From positions 1 to 39,632 of the forward strand of contig CAZEEJ010000032.1 of the NCBI GenBank assembly GCA_964511155.1: 39,632 nt of DNA, written 5' to 3'. The notes below the pieces were generated by a model that did not search any database, was not told where the DNA came from, and saw only the letters and a list, made by a program, of their open reading frames with translations. This stretch comes from JAAYDF01 sp964511155 (GTDB taxonomy: Bacteria > Planctomycetota > Phycisphaerae > UBA1845 > PWPN01). The translations under genes were made by a program, and so were the position numbers. Positions 1 to 8,289 of this stretch are shown here, piece by piece; within the stretch, counting starts at the first letter, position 1, and each line of letters opens with the position of its first letter.

Positions 1-438
1 CCACTGCTGGCCGTCCCAGCGGGCGATGTGGTTGGCGCTGACGCCCCCGGCAGTCGTGAACCAGCCCGCCGCGATGAGCTCACCGTTGTAGATCGCCAAG
101 GCTTGTACAGAAGGGCTGCTGGCCCCACTACTCACCCCGCTGCCCAACGGCGCCCACTGCTGCCCGTCCCAGCGGGCGATGCAGGTGACGCTGACGCGGC
201 CGGCAAGGGAAAACTCCCCACCCGCGTATAGCGCCGGTCCGCTGCCGTCGTCCCAGACGGTCATGGCAAAGGCCGAGGAGTCGAGGCCTGGCACACCCTC
301 CCCCGGTTTCCAGCCGGGCGTACACTGGGCCTCTGCCGTGTCCGGCACCCCGACCGGCGCCAGGAAACACAGCACCGCCACGGCGGCGCAGATCGGCCGG
401 GTCGCGCTGCGGCGCGCCATTCTCCGGTTGTAAGTCAT
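1..438 (-). CDS. Exported WDG-repeat protein, 5' part only
   Basis: The frame is open from an ATG at 438 to the left window edge, giving 146 codons with no stop, so only the N-terminus is present. The first ~35 residues carry several Arg followed by a hydrophobic stretch (ICAAVAVLCFLAPVG), which looks like a signal peptide. The rest shows a repeated unit: IARWDGQQW appears twice about 50 residues apart, with LYAGGEF and LAGR or TAGGVSANH between. This Trp-Asp-Gly / AGG-F pattern is typical of secreted beta-propeller-like repeat proteins that are common in Planctomycetota; their function is unknown. AGGGGA-type bases lie about 8 nt before 438. A second in-frame ATG at 420 would shorten the signal peptide by six residues. 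Confidence 0.72.
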   Translation of the reverse strand, partial: MTYNRRMARRSATRPICAAVAVLCFLAPVGVPDTAEAQCTPGWKPGEGVPGLDSSAFAMTVWDDGSGPALYAGGEFSLAGRVSVTCIARWDGQQWAPLGSGVSSGASSPSVQALAIYNGELIAAGWFTTAGGVSANHIARWDGQQW

Positions 439-1010
439 GTGACCATCCCCTTTGGCCCATGATCCTCGCGGGGACCACGGCAAGGCCTATCGCGATGCTC
501 CGCTCCTCGACGTGGCAGGCAGGGCCTGCTCCTCCGTTCCCCGCCCCCGGCAGGCGTCCGGGCACCAGGACCAGACCACCGTTCCCATTCACCCTGGCAC
601 CGCTCCCGAGAGGTGAACCACGGAGCGGCACGCCGACAAGGAGTATCCTACCAGAACGACCCGCCCGGCGCCTACGCCCGACCGCGATGAAATCTGCCTT
701 TGCGCCCGGTGACCGACGAGTCACGGGCCGGGCTGTTGACAGATTCCGCTCCGCTCCAGGTTGCCAGTTACCGGCCCAGTGTGAAGAACCGGCGGATGGC
801 CTTCGTGTCGGTTCTGTGCGGCATGGCTTGCGGCCGTGGGCCGCGAAGCGGCAAGCCACAACTTGCGCTTGCCTCGCGAATCTCGATCGCTCCTCCCGCC
901 CACTGCCTCACCGCCTCCCGCCTCTGTGCCTTCTGCCCACTGCCCACTGAGGGCCGGCCGCACCGTTCGATCATCGCCAGAAAATAAAGTTTAGGGATAA
1001 AACCGGCTTC
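439..1010. other. Gene-free stretch with repeat fragments
   Basis: I see no convincing gene in these 572 bases; the open frames here lack a start with a ribosome site and any recognisable protein sequence. It holds one copy of a 16-bp repeat head (CGCGAAGCGGCAAGCC, 842-857) that recurs at 5715, 7428 and 8194. A short CTGCCCA-type heptamer run (about 905-950) resembles the array at 37522-37540. Confidence 0.5.
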
Positions 1011-1038
1011 TTGACGGCCCGGATCGATAGATTATAAT
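1011..1038 (+). promoter_or_regulatory. Near-consensus sigma-70 promoter
   Basis: TTGACG at 1011-1016 and a perfect TATAAT at 1033-1038 are separated by 16 bp. This is the best -35/-10 pair I noticed in the window. Transcription would start near 1045, about 675 nt upstream of rny, with no convincing gene in between. Confidence 0.7.
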
Positions 1039-1044
1039 GGCACC

Positions 1045-1718
1045 GTACGGTGTTGCCCCTATGGGGCGCAACGGCATGGAAAACATGATGTTGCATCACG
1101 CCCACGAAGGCCTGATCGGGTTCGATTTTCCGCGTGGGGCGTGAGGAAGGGTGTCGAGGTCGCCACAGAGGACAGGCCGGCGGCTGAGATGGGCGGTGTG
1201 ATCGCTGCCGGGTTGCCTTGCCGAGATCTACGGACTCGGGGCGTATCCGGGGCGACGCGAAGGGTCGATCAGCAGGGTGCTGAACTCACTGGCTTTCAGC
1301 CTGACTTGCCGGTGCCGCGGTGCGGACCGGTGATGCGGGCTTCCGTCGAAGGTGGGAGCCGGGTGGTCGGTCGGGGTTCCGGCAGTCCACCGCTCCGCGT
1401 CAGGAATCGTATGGTGGAACCACGGTCCATTCCGATGGCTGATGCTGACGGCTAGCCCGTCGACGTGAGGATGCTGCTCCCTGCTCGCCCCCCCCCGCGT
1501 GTCGGAGGTGGGCGTGCGCCGCGCGGTGTTTGCGACGCGTGGACGTTGGCCCCATGCAGCCGTCCGCTCCGGCCGAGCCGGTCCTTTCCGGCCATCTCGA
1601 TCCTTCAACGCAGCAGCCCAGGTAACCGCGTAGCCGCCATCCGGGCGCCTTGGCCCTGGTGTCAGTGGGTCCGCCGGGCTGGTGGGCGCGGTGAATTCTC
1701 ATAAAGGAAGGTGGTATC
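1045..1718 (+). promoter_or_regulatory. Long structured leader upstream of rny, or a free-standing small RNA
   Basis: The first 100 nt contain several overlapping hairpins. GTTGC 1052-1056 can pair with GCAAC 1068-1072 (CCC/GGG continues the stem). The same GCAAC can instead pair with GTTGC 1090-1094, reinforced by CATG 1075-1078 with CATG 1084-1087 around a GAAAA loop. The two folds exclude each other. A third hairpin joins 1096-1106 to 1133-1144 (CACGCCCACG with CGTGGGGCGTG, one bulge). A 22-codon frame (1076-1144, starting MENMMLHH) has its start codon inside the second fold. The remaining ~570 nt show no gene that I can support. It does not match RNase P RNA, tmRNA or a tRNA by eye. Confidence 0.45.
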
Positions 1719-3305
1719 ATGGGACTGCCTGCAATTCTGGCAGCCCCGTCGATGACCGAGTTGTCGCTGTGGGTTCTGGCGTTCGCACTGGGTGCCGCGG
1801 GCGGGTACGGGTTGCTCTCGTACCTGGGCAAGCGGCGCCGGACGGCAGCCCAACTCGAAGCGGATCGGATCGTCGGCGAGGCAACAAGTAAAGCTGAATT
1901 GATCGTCAAAACGGCGGAGGTCGAGGCGGGGCAGAGGCGGCTGAAGGAAGAGGAGATATTCAAGCGTCAGAAAGCGGAGCAGGAGCAGGAGCTCAAGGAC
2001 GCCGAGCGCCGGCTGGAGAAGCGGGCGGACAATCTCGACAAGAAACTCGACGTGCTGAGCACCAAGGAGCGGGCGATGGAGGAGGGGGCTCAGCGGCTCA
2101 AGGAGCGCGAGACCCAGATCACCCGGCAGAAGCAGGAGATCGACGCCCTCCTCGTCCAGGAACGGGAGCAGTTGCTCCGGATCAGCGGCATGGGCCTGGA
2201 GGAGGCCAAATCGCTCCTGCTCCACCAGATCCGGACCGAGGTCGAGCACGACGCGGCGGAGTTGGTGGACAAGGTGCTGAGCGAGGCCAAGGAGACGGCC
2301 CACGCCAAGTCGCGCGACATCGTGGTGACGGCGATCCAACGGTACGCGTCGGAGCACGGCAGCGCGTCCACGGTCAGCATGGTGGACATTCCTTCAGACG
2401 ACATGAAGGGGCGGGTCATCGGGCGCGAGGGTCGCAACATCCGGGCGTTCGAGAAGGCCACGGGGGTGGACGTGATCGTGGACGACACCCCGGGGGTGGT
2501 GGTGGTCAGTGCGTTCGACCCGGTGCGCCGGGAGATCGCCCGGCAATCGCTGGAGATGCTCATCCAGGACGGCCGGATTCATCCCACGCGGATCGAAGAG
2601 GTCGTGGCGGAGGTGGGTGCCCAGGTGGCCCAGGAGATCACCGAGCGGGGCAAAAAGGCGGCGATCGAAGCCAACGTCGGCGGGCTGCAGCGCAAGCTGA
2701 TCGACCTGCTGGGCCGCCTGAGCTACCGCACGAGTTACGGGCAGAACGTGCTGCGGCACAGCATCGAGGTGGCGTATCTGTGCCAGGTCATGGCCGATGA
2801 GCTGGGGCTGGACGGCACGCTGGCCCGGCGGTGCGGTCTGCTGCACGACATCGGCAAGGCGGTGGACCACGAGGTCGAGGGCGGTCACCCGCAGATCGGG
2901 GCGGACATCTGCCGGCGGTTCAAGGAGCCGCCGGAGGTGCTCAACGCCATTGCCGGTCACCACGGGGACATCGAGGCGACCAGTCTGTACACGCCGTTGG
3001 TGGCGGCGGCCGACGCGGTCAGTGCGTCCCGGCCGGGCAGTCGGCGGGAGTCGCTCGAACGCTACATCAAGCGGCTCGAGCAGCTCGAGGGCATCGCCAC
3101 GAGTTTCCCGGGCATCAAGCAGGCGTACGCCGTCCAGGCGGGCCGCGAGGTCCGCGTGATCGTCGATGCCAACCGGATGAACGACAGTGCGGCCGCCAAG
3201 GCCGCGTACGACATCGCCAAACGAATCGAGTCGGAGATGACCTACCCCGGCGAGGTGAAGGTGACGCTGATCCGCGAGGTGCGGGCGACGGAGTACGCAC
3301 GGTGA
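1719..3305 (+). CDS. rny: Ribonuclease Y
   Basis: RNase Y is a membrane-anchored endoribonuclease that starts mRNA decay. The 528 residues have the complete family layout: an N-terminal membrane helix (about 15-35, LWVLAFALGAAGGYGLL), a Lys/Glu-rich coiled coil (about 40-200), a KH RNA-binding domain with GREGRN at 235-240, and an HD domain with His347, the His376-Asp377 pair in LLHDIGKA and downstream His residues in GGHP and AGHHGD. Length and order match the family. The ATG at 1719 is preceded by AAGGAAGG at a usable distance. The gene follows a 670-nt leader driven by the promoter at 1011-1038, so its expression may be controlled by that leader, as fits an RNA-decay enzyme. Downstream is an exported protein 45 bp away on the same strand. 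Confidence 0.96.
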   Translation: MGLPAILAAPSMTELSLWVLAFALGAAGGYGLLSYLGKRRRTAAQLEADRIVGEATSKAELIVKTAEVEAGQRRLKEEEIFKRQKAEQEQELKDAERRLEKRADNLDKKLDVLSTKERAMEEGAQRLKERETQITRQKQEIDALLVQEREQLLRISGMGLEEAKSLLLHQIRTEVEHDAAELVDKVLSEAKETAHAKSRDIVVTAIQRYASEHGSASTVSMVDIPSDDMKGRVIGREGRNIRAFEKATGVDVIVDDTPGVVVVSAFDPVRREIARQSLEMLIQDGRIHPTRIEEVVAEVGAQVAQEITERGKKAAIEANVGGLQRKLIDLLGRLSYRTSYGQNVLRHSIEVAYLCQVMADELGLDGTLARRCGLLHDIGKAVDHEVEGGHPQIGADICRRFKEPPEVLNAIAGHHGDIEATSLYTPLVAAADAVSASRPGSRRESLERYIKRLEQLEGIATSFPGIKQAYAVQAGREVRVIVDANRMNDSAAAKAAYDIAKRIESEMTYPGEVKVTLIREVRATEYAR

Positions 3306-3350
3306 GCCCGACGTGGCCTCAGGTGGCGCCGGGAAAGTGAGAATCAACCC

Positions 3351-4199
3351 GTGACAAGCTTAGGCCTCTGGTTTCTGCTGTCGCCGCTGGTGGCGATGGC
3401 CGGGCAGGGGAGCGAGACGCGCCCGGCGTGTGCTCCGGAACTGGCGGCAGTCGTGGCCGACGTGCTGCGGCAGACCGGACCGAGCTACGTCGCGGCCCGC
3501 GATCGGTTACTGGGGCGGGATGCGGTCGCCCTGCGTGCCTGCCTCGAAGCCCGTCGTCGGGAGGCGGATGATCCTCTTGAACAACTGGTCATCGAGGCCC
3601 TGTTGGCCCGCATGGCCCGCGGCCGGGCGGTCGACGAGCTACTGCAGGAAGCATTAGCCTCTCTCTCTGAAAATGCCTCGACTACCGCGCCGGCCGGCAC
3701 TCGGCCACATGCGCACGAGCCGGTCCGGCCCAGCCAGGTGGCCCTGCTGCTGGCGGAGCGGCTGGGGGGCGACGCCGCCGCGCTGGTGGGGGAACTCCTG
3801 GTCAAGGAGCTGGTCCGGGACTGGGCGATGCCCCGGCGGCAGGCCCTCGTGCTGACGCTGACGACGCTGGGGCATGTGCGTCAGGCTCATGGGAAGTTGA
3901 CGCCGGCCCGGGAGCCGCGGGCGGGCTATGTCCTGCTGTGGCTGCTGGAGCACGAGGCCGACGAGCCGACGCGGCGACTGGCGGCCCAGGGACTGCGACG
4001 GTTCGCTTCGCCGCCGATGATCGCGGCGGTGCGGGCGTTGGAAGCCCGCGTGCGGACGGGCCCGGGCGATCCGCAAGCGGTTGAAGCCCGACGGGCCATC
4101 ATCACTCAGTGCCTGCGAGGCATGGAGGCGGAGCAACGGATCCTCGAGCGATTGGGCACGGCGCAGACATCTCAGCCGGCATCCGGGCCGGCACGATAG
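3351..4199 (+). CDS. Exported alpha-helical protein of unknown function
   Basis: 282 residues beginning at a GTG. The N-terminus (TSLGLWFLLSPLVAMAGQ) looks like a signal peptide without the lipoprotein Cys. The mature part is Ala/Leu/Arg-rich and probably almost all helical, with segments such as LLAERLGGDAAALVGELLVKE and EPTRRLAAQGLRRFASPP that resemble HEAT-like helical hairpins. I recognise no catalytic motif. It begins 45 bp after rny on the same strand and may be cotranscribed. A purine-rich stretch (GTGAGAA) lies about 10 nt before the GTG. I cannot assign a function; a scaffold or periplasmic helical-repeat role is only a guess. Confidence 0.75.
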   Translation: MTSLGLWFLLSPLVAMAGQGSETRPACAPELAAVVADVLRQTGPSYVAARDRLLGRDAVALRACLEARRREADDPLEQLVIEALLARMARGRAVDELLQEALASLSENASTTAPAGTRPHAHEPVRPSQVALLLAERLGGDAAALVGELLVKELVRDWAMPRRQALVLTLTTLGHVRQAHGKLTPAREPRAGYVLLWLLEHEADEPTRRLAAQGLRRFASPPMIAAVRALEARVRTGPGDPQAVEARRAIITQCLRGMEAEQRILERLGTAQTSQPASGPAR

Positions 4200-4256
4200 G
4201 CGGGTAGGGTAGTCGCGCACGGGGGGGATACAGGGGGGCGGGATGCGCGCTCGGCG

Positions 4257-4277
4257 CCGTGCGAAGCCGCAAGCGGC
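4257..4277. repeat. GAAGCCGC-GCGGC hairpin
   Basis: CCGTGCGAAGCCGC followed by AAGCGGC forms a short GC-rich hairpin. A near-identical copy, extended by matching GTGCG/CGCAC arms, is at 36886-36910. It lies just past the convergent ends of the 3351 and sulfatase genes, where it could act as a bidirectional transcript end; there is no T-tract. Confidence 0.45.
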
Positions 4278-4292
4278 GGACGGGAGGCGTGG

Positions 4293-5615
4293 TCACTTCG
4301 CCGGCGCGCTCGTTGGGCGCGGCGTCCACCAGGCGTCCAACAGAACGAGCATCTCGCGCACCGTCCGGGGGTGCTCGGCGGCGAGGTTTTTCTTCTCCGT
4401 AGGATCGGCCGCGAGGTCATAAAGCTCGGTCGGCTGGCTATCGTCCTGGGGGACGATCAGCTTCCAGCGGCCCCGGCGCATCCACCGATGAGTGACGTTG
4501 CGGTCCGGGTTGCCCAGGACCACGTCGTCGTGCTCGAAGACCTCGCCGAAAACCGCCTGGCGATCAGAAGCCGCGCGGTCGGCGGCGACCTCCAGCAGAT
4601 TCACACCGGTCATCTCGGCAGGCGGCTCGACTCCGCAGACCCTTAGAATGGTCGGGGCCAGGTCGATTGCCGAGGCGAGAAACTCGCAGCGCGCCGGTTT
4701 CACCCGGCCGGGCCAGTGGAGGAAGATCGGCGTGCGCACGCCGCCGTCGTAGGGGCTCCGCTTGCTCTTGGGGGCGAACCAACCTTGGCGCTGGGCCGGC
4801 GGAACGGTGGCCTGAATCCAGCCGTTATCCACGATGAACGCGATCAGCGTGTTCTCCAGAAGTTTCTTCTGGTGCAGGTAATCGACCAGTTCGCCGCAGG
4901 TCTCGTCGAGCCACTCGCACATGGCCCAGTAGGCGGCCAGGCGAGGGTGGCGACCGGCAGCCGTGTACTTACTCAGCAGCCGTTCGGGCGGCGTGTGCGG
5001 CTCGTGGGGCAAGAAGGGCGCGTACCAGACGAAGAACGGCGCGTCACCGCCCTGCTCGATGAAGTCATAGATGGGCTGGAGACCCTCGCGGCCGATGACC
5101 AGGCCCGGCCCGCCGTGGCGTTCGCCCTCCGGGGTCATGCCGTGCGAGAAGCCGGCGTTGGCGTACGAGCCCTCCCAGAGTTTGCCGGTCTGGAAGGTGC
5201 GGTACCCGGCCCGGCCGAGGAGCCGCGGCAGCGTGGGCACGTCGCGGATGAAGGCCTGCGAGGCGGTGCGGTCCGCGACGCGGTCGGGCGGGTCGTTGCC
5301 GCAGATGCGCGTGCGGTGGCCGTACTGGCCGGTGATGATCGAGGCGAGGCTGGCGCGGCAGAGGGGGGCGGTGACGTAGCCGTGCGGAAAGAGAGCGCCC
5401 TGCGTGGCGAGGCGGTCGAGGTTGGGCGTACGGATGACCGGGTGGCCCATGAAGCCGAAGTCGGTCCAGGCCTGGTCGTCGGAGATGATCAGGATCACGT
5501 TCGGGCGCGTCGCGGCCCAGGTCGAGAGCGGCGAGCAGAGGACCACCGCGAGCAGGCAGAGGCAAGCGGCATATCCGGGTGACGAGATCACGCTGGCGCG
5601 AGGTTTCCAGTCCAT
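4293..5615 (-). CDS. Sulfatase-like hydrolase, exported, divergent active site
   Basis: 440 residues with an N-terminal hydrophobic signal (about 15-35) and the alkaline-phosphatase/sulfatase fold. Visible are the metal-binding Asp pair in LIISDDQ (46-47), the core Lys in TGK (145) and the Asp-Asn of VDNGW (263-264). The family's formylglycine motif is normally C-x-P/A-x-R; here it reads C86-R-A-S-L, so the Arg is Leu. The usual GKWH is GKLWEG. CRASL, GNDPP and GKLWEG together fit a planctomycete-type subfamily of sulfatase-like proteins that I recall from memory. The substrate is probably a sulfated polysaccharide but cannot be read from sequence. AGGAG lies 5 nt before the ATG at 5615. The gene stands alone on its strand. 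Confidence 0.87.
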   Translation of the reverse strand: MDWKPRASVISSPGYAACLCLLAVVLCSPLSTWAATRPNVILIISDDQAWTDFGFMGHPVIRTPNLDRLATQGALFPHGYVTAPLCRASLASIITGQYGHRTRICGNDPPDRVADRTASQAFIRDVPTLPRLLGRAGYRTFQTGKLWEGSYANAGFSHGMTPEGERHGGPGLVIGREGLQPIYDFIEQGGDAPFFVWYAPFLPHEPHTPPERLLSKYTAAGRHPRLAAYWAMCEWLDETCGELVDYLHQKKLLENTLIAFIVDNGWIQATVPPAQRQGWFAPKSKRSPYDGGVRTPIFLHWPGRVKPARCEFLASAIDLAPTILRVCGVEPPAEMTGVNLLEVAADRAASDRQAVFGEVFEHDDVVLGNPDRNVTHRWMRRGRWKLIVPQDDSQPTELYDLAADPTEKKNLAAEHPRTVREMLVLLDAWWTPRPTSAPAK

Positions 5616-5714
5616 GGGATCTCCTGTGATGGCGGCAACGCCGACTGACGATCCGGGGTCCTATAAGTGCGCATCGTACCGAGGGGGAGGTGGCGCGGCC
5701 AGTGCGGCGTGCAT

Positions 5715-5912
5715 CGCGAAGAGGCAAGCCGGTAGCAGGTCTTTGCTCGCTCACTTGCTGACTTTCTAACTCGCTCACCCGTTCACCCGTTCACCCGCTC
5801 ACTCGCTCACTCGCTCACTTGCTGACGTGCTAACTCGCTAACTTGCTAACTCGCTAACTTGCTAACTCGCTAACTTGCTAACTTGCTAACTCGCTCACCC
5901 GCTAACTTCACC
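5715..5912. repeat. REP-like head plus octamer array
   Basis: The head CGCGAAGAGGCAAGCC (5715-5730) continues as GGTAGCAGGTCTT and then runs into a tandem array of degenerate octamers based on CTAACTCG/CTAACTTG up to about 5912. The same head and the same order recur at 8194-8289, and head-only copies lie at 842 and 7428. The array ends about 40 bp before the radical SAM start codon, so it probably contains or flanks that gene's promoter. Confidence 0.8.
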
Positions 5913-5954
5913 CGGCCGGTCGTGCATCCGATAAAAGTCGCAGAGGGCCTGGAC

Positions 5955-7379
5955 ATGGAGCAGATCTTACTGGTCAACCCGCCGGCGGAAATCGTGCGGG
6001 AATGCTACGACACACCGGACTACCCGGCCATCGGGATTGCGTACGTGGCGGGGTATCTGCAGGCCCAGGGGATTCCCTGCGCGGTGATCGACGGCAAGCT
6101 CGCCCGGCGGACGCTGGACGACACCATTGCCGAGGTGATCGAGCGTCGGCCGCGGATTCTCGGCCTGACGGCCATGACGCACATGATCGTCACCGCCCAC
6201 AAGATCGCGACGGCGGTCAAGGCGGCCCTGCCCGAGACAGTGGTCGTGCTTGGCGGCTTCCACGGCAGCTTTCTGCCCGAACGGACGATGCGCGAGTTCC
6301 CCGCGTTCGACTACGTGGTCGTCGGCGAGGGCGAGATCGCCTTCCACAAGCTCGTCCAGGCGGTACTGGCCGGGCAGAACCCCACGGAGATCCAGGGCGT
6401 CGCCAGTCGCCGGGGCGAGACTATCCGGCTCAACGGCCGCGGCGAGATTCCCGATAACCTCGACGACCTGGGCATGCCCGCGTGGGAGCTTTTCCCGCCC
6501 GCGCGCATGTACCCGATCATGACCCAGCGGGGCTGCCCGTTCGGGTGCAACTTCTGCAGCCGGCCCTATGGCCGACGCAATCGCCAGCGGTCCATCCCGC
6601 ACGTCATCGCGGAAATGAAGCGCAACGTCGAGCAGTTCGGCTGCACGCGGACGGACTTCTACGACGAGACGTTCACCGTGCGCAAGGACCACGTGGCCGG
6701 CCTGTGCCGGGCCATCGTTGACGAGGGCCTGCACCACAAGCTGCGGTTCTGGGCTTACGTGCACGCCAACACCATTGACCTCGAGACCGCCCGGCTGATG
6801 AAGGCGGCGCACTTCACCGAGGTGGGTTTCGGCGTGGAGTCGGGCAATCCGGAGATTATGCGGAAGATGAAGAAGGGCGTCGGGCCGGACGACGTGCTGC
6901 GGGCGGCGGGCATTCTGCGCCAGGCCGGGCTGCGGTTCGCCGCCTACTTCATCATCGGACACCCGCACGAAACCGCCGACACGGTGCGCGACACCATCCG
7001 CCTGGCGGCCCGCATCAACCCGGACACGGTGGCCTTCGGCCTGATGGTGCCCTATCCGGGGACGCACATCTGGGAGATGGTCACGCGTGGCGAGGGCGGC
7101 TACAAACTCATCAGCGTCAACTGGGAAGACTTCAATAAGCAGATCGGCAACGCCCTGGAGCTCGATTCCCTTCCCCGCCGCAGTATGGAACGGCTGCAAC
7201 TGCAGGCCTACCTCACCGTGTACCTCCGCAACCTGCGTTTTCGCGAGATGGCCGAGGCCATCTGGATCAACCGCAAACGCATCCTGTTCATTCTGAGCAA
7301 GCTCGTTCACCGCACCCCTCGCACCGCCAGCAGCTCCTGGCTAGAACGCGCCAAACCCAATCCCATGCCCGCGGGGTGA
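5955..7379 (+). CDS. B12-binding domain radical SAM protein
   Basis: 474 residues. Residues 1-140 form a cobalamin-binding Rossmann-like domain (ILLVNPP at the start, VVVLGGFHG, VVVGEGE). The radical SAM core follows, with the 4Fe-4S cysteines in GCPFGCNFC (Cys194, 198, 201) and later GVESGN and IIGHPHET segments typical of this group. Members modify lipids, antibiotics or cell-envelope molecules by radical methylation or rearrangement; the substrate here is unknown. I chose the ATG at 5955 (AGAGGG seven nt upstream, and the family's usual NPP start). An in-frame TTG at 5883 would add 24 residues translated from the octamer repeat array. It lies upstream of an exopolysaccharide operon of opposite strand, so an envelope role is plausible but unproven. 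Confidence 0.9.
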   Translation: MEQILLVNPPAEIVRECYDTPDYPAIGIAYVAGYLQAQGIPCAVIDGKLARRTLDDTIAEVIERRPRILGLTAMTHMIVTAHKIATAVKAALPETVVVLGGFHGSFLPERTMREFPAFDYVVVGEGEIAFHKLVQAVLAGQNPTEIQGVASRRGETIRLNGRGEIPDNLDDLGMPAWELFPPARMYPIMTQRGCPFGCNFCSRPYGRRNRQRSIPHVIAEMKRNVEQFGCTRTDFYDETFTVRKDHVAGLCRAIVDEGLHHKLRFWAYVHANTIDLETARLMKAAHFTEVGFGVESGNPEIMRKMKKGVGPDDVLRAAGILRQAGLRFAAYFIIGHPHETADTVRDTIRLAARINPDTVAFGLMVPYPGTHIWEMVTRGEGGYKLISVNWEDFNKQIGNALELDSLPRRSMERLQLQAYLTVYLRNLRFREMAEAIWINRKRILFILSKLVHRTPRTASSSWLERAKPNPMPAG

Positions 7380-7427
7380 GAAGGCGGCAACGGTTCCATC
7401 GTCATCGCGTCACGCGTACGTCTTCGT

Positions 7428-7443
7428 CGCGAAGAGGCAAGCC
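7428..7443. repeat. Head-only copy of the REP-like element
   Basis: CGCGAAGAGGCAAGCC is identical to the head at 5715-5730. It is followed only by a short GGGGACTTGCTCG remnant instead of a full octamer array. Confidence 0.6.
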
Positions 7444-7501
7444 CGCGCGGGGACTTGCTCGTAAAGGATGCGGAGGGAAGCAGCATCCATAGCGGGCCTT
7501 C

Positions 7502-7530
7502 TTGACGTCCCCCCTCGCCTGATGGACAAT
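7502..7530 (+). promoter_or_regulatory. Candidate promoter of the DUF4375 gene
   Basis: TTGACG (7502-7507) and GACAAT (7525-7530) are spaced 17 bp apart and lie 86 bp before the start codon at 7616. The -10 is imperfect, so this is tentative. Confidence 0.35.
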
Positions 7531-7615
7531 CAGGTCACCTTTCACAGGTTTGAGGTGCTGAGGATATGGCCATCGACCGTGGACCACCATTCGAGTTTTC
7601 TTCAAGGAGGCGAAC

Positions 7616-8113
7616 ATGGCGGAACTGATTTGGCTGGACGGATACTCAGGGGAGACGGTTGAACAGTTGCTCGCCCTGGAGGGCACCCACCGCATCGATT
7701 CACTGGTCCTCGCTTTCGAACAGGCTCTCAACCAGAAAGCCTTCCGCGACGGGGACCGAAGCCTTACGGACGAGGAGCGAGTGATACCTGCGGTCGAGGC
7801 TCTCGAACGAGAAGTCAACAACGGCGGCTACGACCAGTTCTTCGTCAACTCACCCGAGTACGCCTCGGGCGTCGTGACCGCTTTGCGGAAGATCGGCTGT
7901 CCGCGAACCGCCGAGATCACGCAGTCGGCCATCTCGGCCCTCGGTCTTACGACGCTCGATGTCGACGCCATCGGGGAGGTGATCTACGCGGAGAATGCAG
8001 ACAGAGACAATACCCTGAATGAGTGCGACTTGCGCTATTACGATAACGATGAGGACATTGCCGGGCGGCTCTTCGCCTTCATCAAGGCGAATAAGGATAA
8101 GATCAATCTGTAG
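7616..8113 (+). CDS. DUF4375 (DMP19-like) protein
   Basis: 165 residues, no signal peptide or membrane segment, acidic overall. The segment EREVNNGGYDQFFVNSPEYA (near residues 63-82) is the hallmark of the DUF4375/DMP19 family, small proteins found singly in many bacteria with no settled bacterial function. The C-terminus is rich in Asp/Asn. The start is well defined by AAGGAGG six nt before the ATG. A candidate promoter sits at 7502-7530. It is isolated: repeat heads lie on both sides (7428, 8194) and the next gene is convergent. Confidence 0.85.
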   Translation: MAELIWLDGYSGETVEQLLALEGTHRIDSLVLAFEQALNQKAFRDGDRSLTDEERVIPAVEALEREVNNGGYDQFFVNSPEYASGVVTALRKIGCPRTAEITQSAISALGLTTLDVDAIGEVIYAENADRDNTLNECDLRYYDNDEDIAGRLFAFIKANKDKINL

Positions 8114-8193
8114 TCTCATGCTGCCGCCGTCACGTGTATCCTAGCGCTGGCGCGGGGGTGAAGGCAGGACGGCGAGGATCTGCACGCAGTCCC

Positions 8194-8289
8194 CGCGAAG
8201 CGGCAAGCCGGCAGCAGAGTCTTACCCGCGCACTTGCTGACTCGCTAACTTGCTCACTTGCTAACTCGCTCACTCGCTAACTCGCTCAC
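8194..8289. repeat. REP-like head plus octamer array, overlapping a gene end
   Basis: CGCGAAGCGGCAAGCC (8194-8209) continues as GGCAGCAGAGTCTTA and then degenerate octamers (CTCGCTAA/CTTGCTCA type) to about 8289. Order and sequence parallel 5715-5912. The array runs into the last codons of the minus-strand glycosyltransferase, which ends at 8254. Confidence 0.75.

Noticed and set aside
1045..1400. RNase P RNA, 6S RNA, tmRNA or a tRNA in the rny leader
   Set aside because: The conserved RNase P blocks and the closing stem expected of 6S RNA were not found by eye, and no tRNA cloverleaf fits GGGTTCGATTT near 1117. I therefore kept it as an unassigned structured leader.
5740..5912. A CRISPR-like array
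   Set aside because: Units are 8 bp, continuous and without spacers, so it is a tandem octamer array and not CRISPR.
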